DNA of 64,000 bases from Enterococcus sp. MMGLQ5-1 (GTDB taxonomy: Bacteria > Bacillota > Bacilli > Lactobacillales > Streptococcaceae): contig NZ_JABJXU010000001.1 of the NCBI RefSeq assembly GCF_013155265.1, positions 1 through 64,000 on the forward strand, written 5' to 3'. Under the pieces are notes generated by a model. That model saw only the letters and a program-made list of their open reading frames with translations. It ran no database searches and was not told the DNA's origin. Numbering within the stretch: position 1 is the first letter of the stretch; each line of letters begins with the position of its first letter. A program made the position numbers and the translations under genes. Below, in pieces: positions 9,272 to 18,744 of the stretch.

Positions 9272-11356
9272 ATGGCACGCGAATTTTCATTAGAAAACAC
9301 TCGTAATATCGGTATCATGGCTCACGTTGATGCTGGTAAAACAACAACAACAGAACGTGTACTTTACTACACTGGTAAAATTCACAAAATTGGTGAAACA
9401 CATGAAGGTGCTTCACAAATGGACTGGATGAAGCAAGAACAAGAACGTGGTATTACAATTACTTCAGCGGCTACAACTGCGCAATGGAAGGGTAACCGCG
9501 TTAATATCATCGACACACCAGGGCACGTGGACTTTACAATTGAGGTTCAACGTTCACTACGTGTACTAGATGGTGCAGTTACTGTTTTGGATTCACAATC
9601 AGGTGTTGAGCCACAAACTGAAACAGTTTGGCGTCAAGCTACTGAATACCGAGTACCACGTATCGTATTCTGTAATAAAATGGATAAAATCGGTGCAGAT
9701 TTCTTATACTCTGTAAGTACTTTGCATGATCGTTTGCAAGCTAACGCACACCCAATTCAAATTCCAATTGGTGCTGAAGATGATTTTACAGGTTTAATTG
9801 ACTTAGTGACAATGAAGGCTGAAATCTATACCAATGACTTAGGAACTGATATTCAAGAAACTGAAATTCCTGAGGATTACCTTGAATTAGCTCAAGAATG
9901 GCGCGAAAAATTAGTCGAAGCAGTAGCTGAAACTGATGAAGACCTAATGATGAAATATCTTGAAGGTGAAGAAATCACTGAAACTGAATTAAAAGAAGGT
10001 ATTCGTCAAGCCACTCTTAAAGTAGAATTTTACCCTGTTTTAGCTGGTTCAGCATTCAAAAACAAGGGTGTTCAAATGATGCTTGATGCAGTTATTGATT
10101 ACTTGCCTTCACCATTAGATGTTGAAGCAATCAAAGGAATTGATCCTAAAACTGATGAAGAAACAGCTCGCCCTGCTGATGATTCTGCACCATTTGCTTC
10201 ATTAGCATTTAAAGTGATGACTGACCCGTTTGTAGGTCGTTTAACCTTCTTCCGTGTTTACTCTGGTGTCCTTGAAAGTGGTTCATACGTGTTAAATGCC
10301 TCAAAGGGTAAAAAGGAACGTATTGGTCGTATTTTACAGATGCATGCGAATAACCGTAATGAAATTGATTCAGTTTATTCTGGTGATATCGCTGCTGCTG
10401 TTGGTTTGAAGGATACGACAACAGGTGATACATTGTGTGCAGTTGATGCACCAGTTATTCTTGAAAGTATTGAATTTCCAGAACCAGTTATCCAAGTTGC
10501 TGTTGAACCTAAATCAAAAGCAGACCAAGATAAGATGGGCGTTGCCTTACAAAAACTTGCCGAAGAAGATCCATCATTCCGTGTTGAAACAAACGTTGAA
10601 ACTGGAGAAACTGTTATTTCTGGTATGGGTGAATTGCACTTAGACGTATTAGTTACACGTATGAAAGACGAGTTTAAGGTTGAAGCCAACGTTGGTGCAC
10701 CACAGGTATCTTACCGTGAAACCTTCCGTGCGCCTGTTACCCAAGCTGAAGGTAAATTTGTTCGTCAGTCTGGTGGTAAAGGTCAATATGGTCACGTTTG
10801 GGTTGAATTTACACCAAATGAAGAAGGTAAAGGCTTTGAATTTGAAAACGCAATTGTTGGTGGTGTGGTGCCTCGTGAATACATTCCAGCAGTTGAAAAA
10901 GGATTAGCTGAATCAATGAATAACGGTGTACTTGCTGGTTATCCATTAGTTGATATTAAAGCGAAGCTTTATGATGGTTCTTACCATGATGTCGATTCAA
11001 ATGAAACAGCGTTCCGTGTCGCTGCTTCAATGGCATTGAAGGCTGCTGCTAAAAAAGCAAATCCTGTTATTTTAGAGCCAATGATGAAAGTGACAATTAC
11101 TGTTCCAGAAGATTACTTAGGTGATATCATGGGACACGTTACAAGTCGTCGTGGTCGTGTTGAAGGTATGGAAGCGCATGGTAACTCACAAATCGTTAAT
11201 GCAATTGTCCCATTGGCTGAAATGTTTGGTTATGCAACAACATTACGTTCAGCAACACAGGGACGTGGTACATTTATGATGGTATTTGATCATTATGAAG
11301 ATGTTCCAAAATCTGTTCAGGAAGAAATCATCAAGAAAAATGGTGGACAAGCTTAA
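9272..11356 (+). CDS. fusA: elongation factor G
   Basis: EF-G is the GTPase that drives translocation and, with RRF, ribosome recycling. The 694-residue product has P-loop [13 protein letters not shown], switch [21 protein letters not shown] and NKMDK, then domains II-V with the ribosome-contacting [12 protein letters not shown] and the [16 protein letters not shown] segment. Length and motifs are typical of the main bacterial EF-G rather than a resistance paralogue. GAGGAG precedes the start. It has a separate promoter and strong terminators on both sides. Confidence 0.98.
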   Translation: MAREFSLENTRNIGIMAHVDAGKTTTTERVLYYTGKIHKIGETHEGASQMDWMKQEQERGITITSAATTAQWKGNRVNIIDTPGHVDFTIEVQRSLRVLDGAVTVLDSQSGVEPQTETVWRQATEYRVPRIVFCNKMDKIGADFLYSVSTLHDRLQANAHPIQIPIGAEDDFTGLIDLVTMKAEIYTNDLGTDIQETEIPEDYLELAQEWREKLVEAVAETDEDLMMKYLEGEEITETELKEGIRQATLKVEFYPVLAGSAFKNKGVQMMLDAVIDYLPSPLDVEAIKGIDPKTDEETARPADDSAPFASLAFKVMTDPFVGRLTFFRVYSGVLESGSYVLNASKGKKERIGRILQMHANNRNEIDSVYSGDIAAAVGLKDTTTGDTLCAVDAPVILESIEFPEPVIQVAVEPKSKADQDKMGVALQKLAEEDPSFRVETNVETGETVISGMGELHLDVLVTRMKDEFKVEANVGAPQVSYRETFRAPVTQAEGKFVRQSGGKGQYGHVWVEFTPNEEGKGFEFENAIVGGVVPREYIPAVEKGLAESMNNGVLAGYPLVDIKAKLYDGSYHDVDSNETAFRVAASMALKAAAKKANPVILEPMMKVTITVPEDYLGDIMGHVTSRRGRVEGMEAHGNSQIVNAIVPLAEMFGYATTLRSATQGRGTFMMVFDHYEDVPKSVQEEIIKKNGGQA

Positions 11357-11397
11357 ACTGATTTACTCTGTCAGAGTATTCAGTAGTTAGCAATATA

Positions 11398-11452
11398 ATA
11401 AAGGTAAGTGAAGTAGCATTATTATGACTACTCACTTACCTTTATTTTTTAA
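11398..11452 (+). terminator. terminator after fusA
   Basis: AAAGGTAAGT...AGTA pairs with TACT...ACTTACCTTT across a 12-15-base loop, followed by T residues; the A-rich flank could also let it serve the converging minus-strand gene. Confidence 0.85.
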
Positions 11453-11484
11453 TAATGATTGTATTAAGGAATAAGTCTAATTTA

Positions 11485-11994
11485 TCATCTCCGAATGCCT
11501 TGGAAAATAAGAGCTATTCCAAAAGAAATAGCAGAAAATCCTACTAATATTGGAAGTGTTAAGACTGCAATTAAAGGATTAAATAGTAATATTATCGAAA
11601 ACGCAAAGCAAAATAGATCAAAAATTAAGATTAAAATCTTAAAAAAACCTTTATTATTACTAAAACGAGTATTTATAAATAAGTTAATGATACTTTCAAC
11701 CATGAACCATATTGAGAATAGAATACCTAAAAATAAAGCACCGCGAATTAAATTTGAAACCAATGCCAATCCAATTATGATATCAATAACCCCTAAAAAG
11801 ATGCGCAGTCCAGTTGGTTTCTCTTTATTATTAATTTCTAGTCCAAAAATACTAGTAAAGCCCCTAACGATTGCTAAAACACCAAAATAAATCACAAGAA
11901 TCCCTAAAGTTTTTGCTGGTCTATTTAAAGAAAAGATTCCTAAAAATAAAAATGTTATGCCTAAAATAAAATCTAATATAGAACTTTTTTTCAT
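11485..11994 (-). CDS. HdeD/DUF308-like membrane protein
   Basis: The 169-residue product is almost wholly hydrophobic with about six membrane segments in pairs, starting MKKSSILDFILGITFLFLGIFSLNRP. The pattern of helix pairs joined by short RP/NP turns (FSLNRPAKTLG, LLFNPLIAVLTLP) fits the HdeD/DUF308 family, whose E. coli member is linked to acid resistance; the role here is unknown. Longer starts at 12003 (ATG) and 12012 (TTG) are open, but GGAAGGA sits properly only for ATG 11994. It lies convergent to fusA and is not obviously joined to the operon behind it. Confidence 0.65.
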   Translation of the reverse strand: MKKSSILDFILGITFLFLGIFSLNRPAKTLGILVIYFGVLAIVRGFTSIFGLEINNKEKPTGLRIFLGVIDIIIGLALVSNLIRGALFLGILFSIWFMVESIINLFINTRFSNNKGFFKILILIFDLFCFAFSIILLFNPLIAVLTLPILVGFSAISFGIALIFQGIRR

Positions 11995-12057
11995 GATTAC
12001 CATTCCTTCCAATTATTTTTTAATATTAAAGAAGTATAATTGCTTCTATGGAATTGA

Positions 12058-13263
12058 TTATCCTATCATTAAACCAACAATTAATCCTCCCGTAATTACC
12101 GAAGTAATTGTAACGGTTGAAAAACCTGCCGTCACCATAATTGGAAGTATGTTTTGCTCGATTACTTCAATTTCTTCTTCAGATTCTCCGATTGCTGCAG
12201 CAGCTTCTTTGGTTAAAACCATTGTTCCTGGAAATCCAAATAATGTAGTCATACCGACAGCTATGGATAGGGGACCAGAATATCCAACCCATTTGCCAAT
12301 AAAATAAGAAGCTAGGAAGATAATGCCAACACCTGCGAGTAAATAAAATGCAATTGGCCAAATTAAATTAAGTAAATCGGAAGGGACGATATCTGCCAAT
12401 GGACCAAAGGCAATGACCATGATTGAAATCATAAGTAGTCCGAATGAATCAGTAGTAGATAATGCATTTGGCTTCAAGATTTTAAAATGTCTAAGTGCAA
12501 TACCAAACAATAATGCAATTACAAAGGTATTAAGATAGCCATCAGTCAAATTACTCAAGATTCTGGCGATATAAACGGTCAACCCTAAGAGAAATAATGT
12601 ACCATACGACGTTTGAAGGAAATCTGGTAAGATACTTTCATGATCGGTTTTATTGTTTTCTTTTACTTCTTCTTCGTAAAATTTAAGATTACCCTTTCGA
12701 TACTCTCCACGAACCCGTAATGCTTCTTTTTTCAAAATACTAGAGGTTACTAAAAAGCCGACTAAATTTTTTAAATTTAATACGAGTAATGGAAAAACGG
12801 CTAGAAGATAGCCCGAGAGCATTCCTAAGCTACCATTTGCATTCATAATATCAGATACTTTATCCTGTACCATTAATATGGATAAGGTACCACCTGTGAT
12901 TGCTGCGGTTCCTGCAATTGCAATATTGCGATCAAAGAAAACTTCTCCTAATAGAATTAAGGTAATAGTCATTAAGACAACAGTAGCTGAGCCAATCACA
13001 AAAGTTCGCCATTGTGCTTTTAAATCCTCCATACTCATCATTGTACCAAGATGGACGATGATAACACCAATCACAGCATTCCCTAGACCTAATAATCCTG
13101 AATTTTGAATCAAGTCATGAGGTAAAAAATCTCCGGCAAATCCGATTAGAAAAATCATTGAAGCGACAAGCATCATTGAAATTAACGCTTTAGTTTTAAT
13201 GGATACGAATTCCCCGATTGTCCAAATTAACATAACAATTGTAAAGGCTAAAATTGGTTCCAT
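12058..13263 (-). CDS. polytopic transporter with two inverted halves (ESS/2HCT-like)
   Basis: The 401-residue membrane protein has about ten to twelve helices arranged in two halves around a hydrophilic loop (KFYEEEVKENNKTDHES). Each half holds a glycine-rich re-entrant-like motif, GTAAITGGTLSIL in the first and GMTTLFGFPGTMVLTKEA in the second, like sodium:glutamate (GltS) and 2-hydroxycarboxylate carriers. I infer a Na+- or H+-coupled carrier of an organic or amino acid; substrate unknown. It is the last gene of a three-gene unit with the M20 peptidase and the YitT protein, so a peptide or acyl-amino-acid breakdown product is a reasonable guess. A GGAGGA site precedes the start. Confidence 0.6.
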   Translation of the reverse strand: MEPILAFTIVMLIWTIGEFVSIKTKALISMMLVASMIFLIGFAGDFLPHDLIQNSGLLGLGNAVIGVIIVHLGTMMSMEDLKAQWRTFVIGSATVVLMTITLILLGEVFFDRNIAIAGTAAITGGTLSILMVQDKVSDIMNANGSLGMLSGYLLAVFPLLVLNLKNLVGFLVTSSILKKEALRVRGEYRKGNLKFYEEEVKENNKTDHESILPDFLQTSYGTLFLLGLTVYIARILSNLTDGYLNTFVIALLFGIALRHFKILKPNALSTTDSFGLLMISIMVIAFGPLADIVPSDLLNLIWPIAFYLLAGVGIIFLASYFIGKWVGYSGPLSIAVGMTTLFGFPGTMVLTKEAAAAIGESEEEIEVIEQNILPIMVTAGFSTVTITSVITGGLIVGLMIG

Positions 13264-13277
13264 AATATCTCCTCCAA

Positions 13278-14117
13278 TTACTGAATAGGATGATAACTAA
13301 ATCCTAGTCCATGAACTTCTGCGACATTGTATATAATTACAAAGCTTGATGGATCTATTTTATCTATAACTTCTTTTACTGCGGGATATTCCCTTCCAGA
13401 GATCACCATCAAAATCATTTCTTTATTTTCTTCAAGGTTACCACCGCGAACATTAAAAAGTGTCATACCTCGATTTATATTTTCGAATAACTCTTTTTTT
13501 AGGATTTCTGAATGATTTTGACTAATAATCATAATTGCTTTTTTCCGCTTTAGTCCAGTTTCTATGTAATTCATTACAACTGAGGTGATAACAATTGAGA
13601 GAATTGCAAAAAGGAATTCCTCAAATCCAAAAAAATATAAGTTCATGCACACGATGATAACATCTGTTAAAAATAAACCTAACGAAGTACTTATATTAAA
13701 ATACTTCTCTAAAATTAATGGTGGAATAGTTGTACCACCGCTAGAGGCTTGAATTTTGTAAAGAATAGCTACTCCGACGGCGAATACGACGCTGCCAAAT
13801 ACGACAGATAATAATCGATCTTGGGTCAGCATTATTTCTGGGATAATTCTTAAAAAAATTGGGAAAAGCAAGCTACCTAAAAGTGTATTTAGAAATACTT
13901 TTTTTCCTAAAAAAATAGCCGCTAGAATGAGCATTATAAGGTTCAAGAAAAGGACAATCCAAGCACGGTTTATGCCAAAAGCAAACTCAAGTAAAATACC
14001 AATTCCACTGACACCACCAGCAGCTATATGGTGGGGTCCTAAAAACATATTAATGCTGAGTGCCAAAAGAAAAACAGCAGCAGTAATTTTTATTGCCTGC
14101 TTCAATTGTTTTTCCAT
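13278..14117 (-). CDS. YitT family membrane protein (DUF161-DUF2179)
   Basis: The 279-residue protein has an N-terminal region with about five to six membrane helices (FLGPHHIAAGGVSGIGILLEF is the typical first repeat; IQASSGGTTIPPLILEKY the second) and a C-terminal soluble DUF2179 domain (AIMIISQNHSEILKKELFENINRGMTLFNVRGG). The function of the family is not settled. It lies 7 bases after the M20 peptidase and 15 before the transporter gene, so the three are probably one operon. AGGAGAGG precedes the start. Confidence 0.8.
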   Translation of the reverse strand: MEKQLKQAIKITAAVFLLALSINMFLGPHHIAAGGVSGIGILLEFAFGINRAWIVLFLNLIMLILAAIFLGKKVFLNTLLGSLLFPIFLRIIPEIMLTQDRLLSVVFGSVVFAVGVAILYKIQASSGGTTIPPLILEKYFNISTSLGLFLTDVIIVCMNLYFFGFEEFLFAILSIVITSVVMNYIETGLKRKKAIMIISQNHSEILKKELFENINRGMTLFNVRGGNLEENKEMILMVISGREYPAVKEVIDKIDPSSFVIIYNVAEVHGLGFSYHPIQ

Positions 14118-14123
14118 ATAAAA

Positions 14124-15245
14124 TCACCTCTCCTTTGGTGGAGAATTTTTTGCTAGCTCAAGAACCAAATTGACAGCCCTTTCCATTTCTTCAATTGGAA
14201 TATATTCATCCGTTGTATGAATTTTTTCATAGCCGATTGAAAGGTTGACAACCTTTTTACCTTTTTCATTAAATATATTTGCATCACTACCGCCACCACT
14301 TATTTCTTTTATGACTGTGTAGTTTAAATTATTTGCTGCGGCTTCAAGTAAGCGCATAATCACCTCATCATCAGAAATATTAAATCCTGTAGCCATTTTT
14401 TTAAGATCAATGCTGACCTTACCGCCAAAAGTGGTAGCTGCAGTTTCAAAAGCCGATTTCATTTCTGAAATTAAAGTCTCTGCGATGGTTGGGTTGATTG
14501 CTCTCACCTCACCCTTAACTATTAATTGATCCATCACAATATTGGTCGCTTCACCACCTTGAATTACTCCAATATTTGCTGTTGTTTGCTCATCAATTCG
14601 CCCTGTTTTTATTTTGGTGAGTGCACTGGTCAAAATATCAACTGCTGATACTCCTTTTTCAGGCTCTAATCCTGCATGTGCAGAATGACCAGTGATTTTT
14701 ACTTCATACATAAAAAGAGTAGGACTGGCAATGGTTACCTTACCGACAGTACCGGCACTATCAAGGACATAACCCATTTTAGATTTTACTAATTGAATAT
14801 CCAAGGCAGAAGATCCAATTAACCCAATTTCTTCACCGGGAGATAAGATAAACTCTAAATCGCCAGTATCAAGCTTTAATGCCCGAATTCGTCTAATTGC
14901 TTCAATCATAATGGCAATTCCAGCCTTATCATCTGCTCCTAAAATTGTATCGCCTTCAGAATAGAGAATCCCATTTTTTTCAACAGCTCGCACTCCAGTT
15001 CCAGGAACAACTGTGTCAGTATGAGACGAGAACAACAAAGGTTCTTTGTCAGGATTGCCATGTAAAGTCGCAATCAAATTATTAGCACCAAGTCCTGTTT
15101 TTTGCATGCTATCGTCTTCAGTAATTTTTAAGTCATAAGATGAAAAAATTTTTTTTAAATAGTCATGAATTTCTTTTTCATTACCTGACACGGAATCAAT
15201 TGCAACAAGTGTTTTGAATACTTCTACCAATTTGTTTTTAGTCAT
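14124..15245 (-). CDS. M20 family metallopeptidase (PepT-like)
   Basis: A 373-residue zinc aminopeptidase/dipeptidase of the M20 family. FSSHTDTV, ILGADDKAGIAIM and SPGEEIGLIGSSAL hold the metal-binding His, Asp and Glu and the catalytic acids, with a dimerisation/lid domain in between (ITGHSAHAGLEPEKG) and a final metal-binding SIGYEKIHTTDEYIPIEEM His. It resembles tripeptidase PepT and PepT-like proteins. ATG 15245 has GGGAGG nine bases upstream and is preferred over an upstream start at 15305. It leads the unit with the YitT protein and the transporter, suggesting hydrolysis of an imported peptide-like compound. Confidence 0.85.
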   Translation of the reverse strand: MTKNKLVEVFKTLVAIDSVSGNEKEIHDYLKKIFSSYDLKITEDDSMQKTGLGANNLIATLHGNPDKEPLLFSSHTDTVVPGTGVRAVEKNGILYSEGDTILGADDKAGIAIMIEAIRRIRALKLDTGDLEFILSPGEEIGLIGSSALDIQLVKSKMGYVLDSAGTVGKVTIASPTLFMYEVKITGHSAHAGLEPEKGVSAVDILTSALTKIKTGRIDEQTTANIGVIQGGEATNIVMDQLIVKGEVRAINPTIAETLISEMKSAFETAATTFGGKVSIDLKKMATGFNISDDEVIMRLLEAAANNLNYTVIKEISGGGSDANIFNEKGKKVVNLSIGYEKIHTTDEYIPIEEMERAVNLVLELAKNSPPKER

Positions 15246-15412
15246 AAAATAACCTCCCATCTGTTTTTTATTATATTCTTTTAATAATAATTTTATTATT
15301 GACAAGATTACACTTTTTTTTATTATTTTTGAAAAAAATATAATCCAAAGAATAATATTTGTGTGTTATATTAAATTTATATGTGAAAAAATTAAAATTA
15401 TTTTTTATTTTA

Positions 15413-16903
15413 TTAAGAGAATAATTTTTTTATCTTTTCAATATATAGCTTAGTTAATTGCTGCTTTAAAAAAAGAATATCTCTTTTTGAATAACGTTGA
15501 TTAATTAGATAAGCTGAAGTCACATTAGCTGGGAAAAAAATAACTGAATTAGAAATAACTAAATCTAATTTTTCCGGAGATAATGTAGTGTGAAACTGGA
15601 TTTTACAGGGTGCATAATTTTGTATAGTTTTCCTAAGGGCAAGCTCATCTTCAGTATTCCAAATTAATAAAATGTCTATTTTAGGAAGATAACCATGTTT
15701 TTCGATTTCATTAAATAAAAAATGATGATAAATATTTAGGAAATCGGGTGATTTTTTGATCATTTTTATTAAATTCTTATTTGCTCGATTTATGTCTATT
15801 CGGCTAACGAAGTCGTTTAGAACATGGGATTCAATACTAGCCTTTGAATCTGTTTTTTTTAATCTAAAAGAGTTAATATTTCCTTTAAAGAAAGTGTAGC
15901 GGATAATTAATTTTATGCCATTTTGTAGTAATTGATCCTTTAAGGTTTTATCCAAAATTAATTTATACATTGTATAAAAAGTATGATTAAGATAAAGAGA
16001 AATTGCCTTAAACAATTGAATGTCTATTGCTTGGGTTCGTTCTAAGAAATTTTTCTCAGATTGATGAGCTAAGATATTTCGATCATCAAAAATATAAAAA
16101 AATAACAATAACACATGGTATTCATTGCTAATTAGTGCTTTATTTTTTAAATTTTTTGTCTTGTTAAATAGATTATCATCAATGGATGAGATAGATTTTA
16201 GATCGGCTGTGAATTGATATGAAAATAATGGCGCTTTTATGGTTTGATTTAAACTAATTCTTGCAATGCAAACGCCAACACAATAATAATAGAACTCTTT
16301 TTGCATAATGGAAAAGGAAGCTTTAAAAATATTTTCAATCGTTTCAACAGCTTCTATCGCTATTTTTTTATCAAACTCAAATGGCCAGTGGGCTCCTCTA
16401 TACACTTCCCAATATAGCAGTATATAAAAATAGCGAATCTGGCTTTCTGAGCCTAATAATTCGTTATTGGAGGATAGATTAATTTTTAAATTGAAGGCAT
16501 TTAAAGCGCTCCGAATTTCATTTATATTTTTATAGATCAATGTTGTACTAATATAATGATTTTTTGCAAAAATTTTAACATCATAAAATTTATTTCTAAA
16601 AAGTAAATTTAATATTTGAAAGGTAATACTTTCTTTAATATATCTTTCAGTTAGCAGCGTATAGAATGAGGTATTATGCTCGTGCATCAAATATGCACTC
16701 AATGTAGGTGATTTTTTAATTTGTATTTCCAAGGGGATATTATATCTTTGCAAATCAATATTTAAGTCGTATAGAGTTGTTTTAACCGTTACATTAGCAG
16801 CTCCGATTTGCGTAGCTAATTCCGAAATAGTATAATCTCGATTTTCAGAATCTAATATGTGTAGTAGCTCTAGCTTTCTTAATTGATAAGTATTATAAAA
16901 CAT
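15413..16903 (-). CDS. Mga-like transcriptional regulator
   Basis: The 496-residue protein has a helix-turn-helix near residues 20-60 (YTISELATQIGAANVTVKTTLYDLNIDL), a second HTH-like stretch near 110-135 (AKNHYISTTLIYKNINEIRSAL) and a long helical C-terminal part, the layout of Mga/AtxA-type virulence regulators with PRD-like domains. Mga proteins activate surface-protein genes in streptococci. It is divergent from the surface-protein gene at 17169 across 265 AT-rich bases, so that gene and the LPKTS gene at 18745 are plausible targets. The PRD-type histidines were not verified. Confidence 0.7.
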   Translation of the reverse strand: MFYNTYQLRKLELLHILDSENRDYTISELATQIGAANVTVKTTLYDLNIDLQRYNIPLEIQIKKSPTLSAYLMHEHNTSFYTLLTERYIKESITFQILNLLFRNKFYDVKIFAKNHYISTTLIYKNINEIRSALNAFNLKINLSSNNELLGSESQIRYFYILLYWEVYRGAHWPFEFDKKIAIEAVETIENIFKASFSIMQKEFYYYCVGVCIARISLNQTIKAPLFSYQFTADLKSISSIDDNLFNKTKNLKNKALISNEYHVLLLFFYIFDDRNILAHQSEKNFLERTQAIDIQLFKAISLYLNHTFYTMYKLILDKTLKDQLLQNGIKLIIRYTFFKGNINSFRLKKTDSKASIESHVLNDFVSRIDINRANKNLIKMIKKSPDFLNIYHHFLFNEIEKHGYLPKIDILLIWNTEDELALRKTIQNYAPCKIQFHTTLSPEKLDLVISNSVIFFPANVTSAYLINQRYSKRDILFLKQQLTKLYIEKIKKLFS

Positions 16904-17168
16904 AATTTACTCCTTATTTTATAATTTTATTAATATTTAACGCTATAAAATATATTGGAAAAAAATGATATTGAAATGTTTAAAAAATGAAATTATTGAA
17001 AAATAAATAACAGCTATAATGGTAATTATAAGAAAAAAAGTATATTTATACAAGTGAGTAAGCATTAATAATTTTAATGGAATTAGAAATCATGATAATT
17101 TTATAAAATTAGTTTTTTTGTTTTTTATAAAATTTTAGATTAATTTTTTATTAAATGAGGTGGGGATT

Positions 17169-18596
17169 ATGAAAAAAATATTGGTATTTTTTATAAGTTT
17201 TATTATGTTATTATTTGGGATAATTTTGATTGGAGAATATTCAGTCAATGCTGCGGAAAATAATGTTTCAACCGTATCAACTGATTTTGTTGACTATAAT
17301 TCATTGAGTAGAGAACAACAAAATGAGATTACAGAGGGTATTCCTAGAAATATCATTCAACATGATAGCGAATCATTTATTCTTGTTTACAAAAAAATAG
17401 ATTCCAATAGTATGCCTGTAGCAGCTTCGCTGCCAAAGACAAGCGAACAGTCAAAAAATATTTTTCTTATTTTGGGTATTATTGTGATGGTTGTAGCTAT
17501 GATTTTTATTTATAAATTCTTTAAATGGCAACGGAATAAAATAATTATTTTGTTTATCATTGCTACAGGGACTATCGGCATGGTAAAAAATGTATTTGCC
17601 ACAAATAGAACTGTTTTTCCTGATACTAAAATAACCCTTTATTCATTTGGAGATATCTATTCAGAAAGTATACCCGAAATTTCTGGTTATCAATATTTTG
17701 GTTTTCTTCATAGCTTTAAAGATAATCAAAATCCAATCCCAGGCGCCAATCTAACGGCTAGCTATGTGGATGAATCTGGTAATCAGCTTGTAGATTCAGT
17801 TATTTTAACAGGTAATATTGGTGACTCATTTGAAGCAGTCCAAAAGGACATTGAAGGTTATACTTTTAAAGAGATTCAAGGCAATCCAACTGGGACCTTT
17901 ACTTCAGAAGAGCAGAGCGTCACTTTTGTATATACAAGAAATCTTGTTCCAGCCGCAAATGTGATAGTCAATTATATTGATGAGACCGGGACTGCACTCT
18001 CAGCTTCGGTGATCTTAGCGGGTAATATTGGTGACTCATTTGAAGCAGTCCAAAAGGACATTGAAGGTTATACTTTTAAAGAGGTTCAAGGCAATCCAAC
18101 TGGGACCTTTACTTCAAAAGAGCAGAGCGTCACTTTTGTATATAGTGAGATGGATCAGAGTGCCATAATTATTGTCAAATTCGTGGATAGTTATGGTAAC
18201 CCATTTACGATTCCTGACTTTTCTTCACTTGAAAATGGCGTTTTTGTTACAAATCATCCTAACCTATCTGAGTATCATACTGTATTAGAATATACAGAAC
18301 AGCGATATGAACAGAATGAAACCGTGAATGAAATCTCTATTCCTGCCCGAATTGGAGAATCATACTCACTACCCAATTCGTTCACTTTTACCATCAGAAA
18401 CAACCTTGATAATAATGTACAACTATCCTATACCTATCGTATCCCAAACGGTTATGAAACGATAACATTATATGATTATCACTCCGATGTCATTCCTGAT
18501 GATGTTAGTGGGGTAGTAAATGAAAAAATTACTATTGTAACTTATAAGATTGTTCCTTATATAATTCGTCAGTCAGTAGTTTCTCCAGAGGATTAG
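17169..18596 (+). CDS. MucBP surface protein with an internal LPKTS sorting-like signal
   Basis: 475 residues in an odd order. Residues 1-29 are a signal peptide; 30-87 a short hydrophilic region; LPKTSE at 88-93; a hydrophobic helix at about 97-115; a basic stretch FKWQRNK; then a second hydrophobic segment (125-139) ending NVFA before TNRT, a signal-peptidase-like site near 144. Two nearly identical 70-residue MucBP-type repeats (residues about 195-325) follow, then a further beta-rich domain and no C-terminal anchor. MucBP repeats usually bind mucin or act as spacers. ATG 17169 is chosen over GTG 17160 because GAGGTGGGG lies upstream. It is divergent from the Mga-like gene. The fusion-like layout is shared with the protein at 54680. 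Confidence 0.8.
   Translation: MKKILVFFISFIMLLFGIILIGEYSVNAAENNVSTVSTDFVDYNSLSREQQNEITEGIPRNIIQHDSESFILVYKKIDSNSMPVAASLPKTSEQSKNIFLILGIIVMVVAMIFIYKFFKWQRNKIIILFIIATGTIGMVKNVFATNRTVFPDTKITLYSFGDIYSESIPEISGYQYFGFLHSFKDNQNPIPGANLTASYVDESGNQLVDSVILTGNIGDSFEAVQKDIEGYTFKEIQGNPTGTFTSEEQSVTFVYTRNLVPAANVIVNYIDETGTALSASVILAGNIGDSFEAVQKDIEGYTFKEVQGNPTGTFTSKEQSVTFVYSEMDQSAIIIVKFVDSYGNPFTIPDFSSLENGVFVTNHPNLSEYHTVLEYTEQRYEQNETVNEISIPARIGESYSLPNSFTFTIRNNLDNNVQLSYTYRIPNGYETITLYDYHSDVIPDDVSGVVNEKITIVTYKIVPYIIRQSVVSPED
17811..18145 (+). repeat. near-identical tandem 210-bp unit inside the MucBP gene
   Basis: The 125-base segments 17811-17935 and 18021-18145 differ at only about two positions, while the DNA between them (encoding the start of the second MucBP unit) has diverged. 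The unit is 210 bp, 70 codons, so copy changes keep the frame. Confidence 0.9.
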
Positions 18597-18744
18597 TCAC
18601 AACATTTAACGAAGCAAGCTCGAACAGGCGTATATTGGACTAAGAACAAATATCTAATATAAATAAGTTTACTTGAAAATTGGTTATGTTAATGCAAATT
18701 ATTATATTTATTCTTTATTAAAAATTAAAAATTAGGAGAAAAAG

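Noticed and set aside
10209-10907. Several open frames on both strands within fusA
   Set aside because: They are shadows of the highly biased fusA coding sequence and have no ribosome sites.
17169-18596. A frameshift or missing stop joining two genes at 17169
   Set aside because: The frame is continuous with no lesion and the same arrangement appears in another protein at 54680, so an error in one place is less likely, though not excluded.
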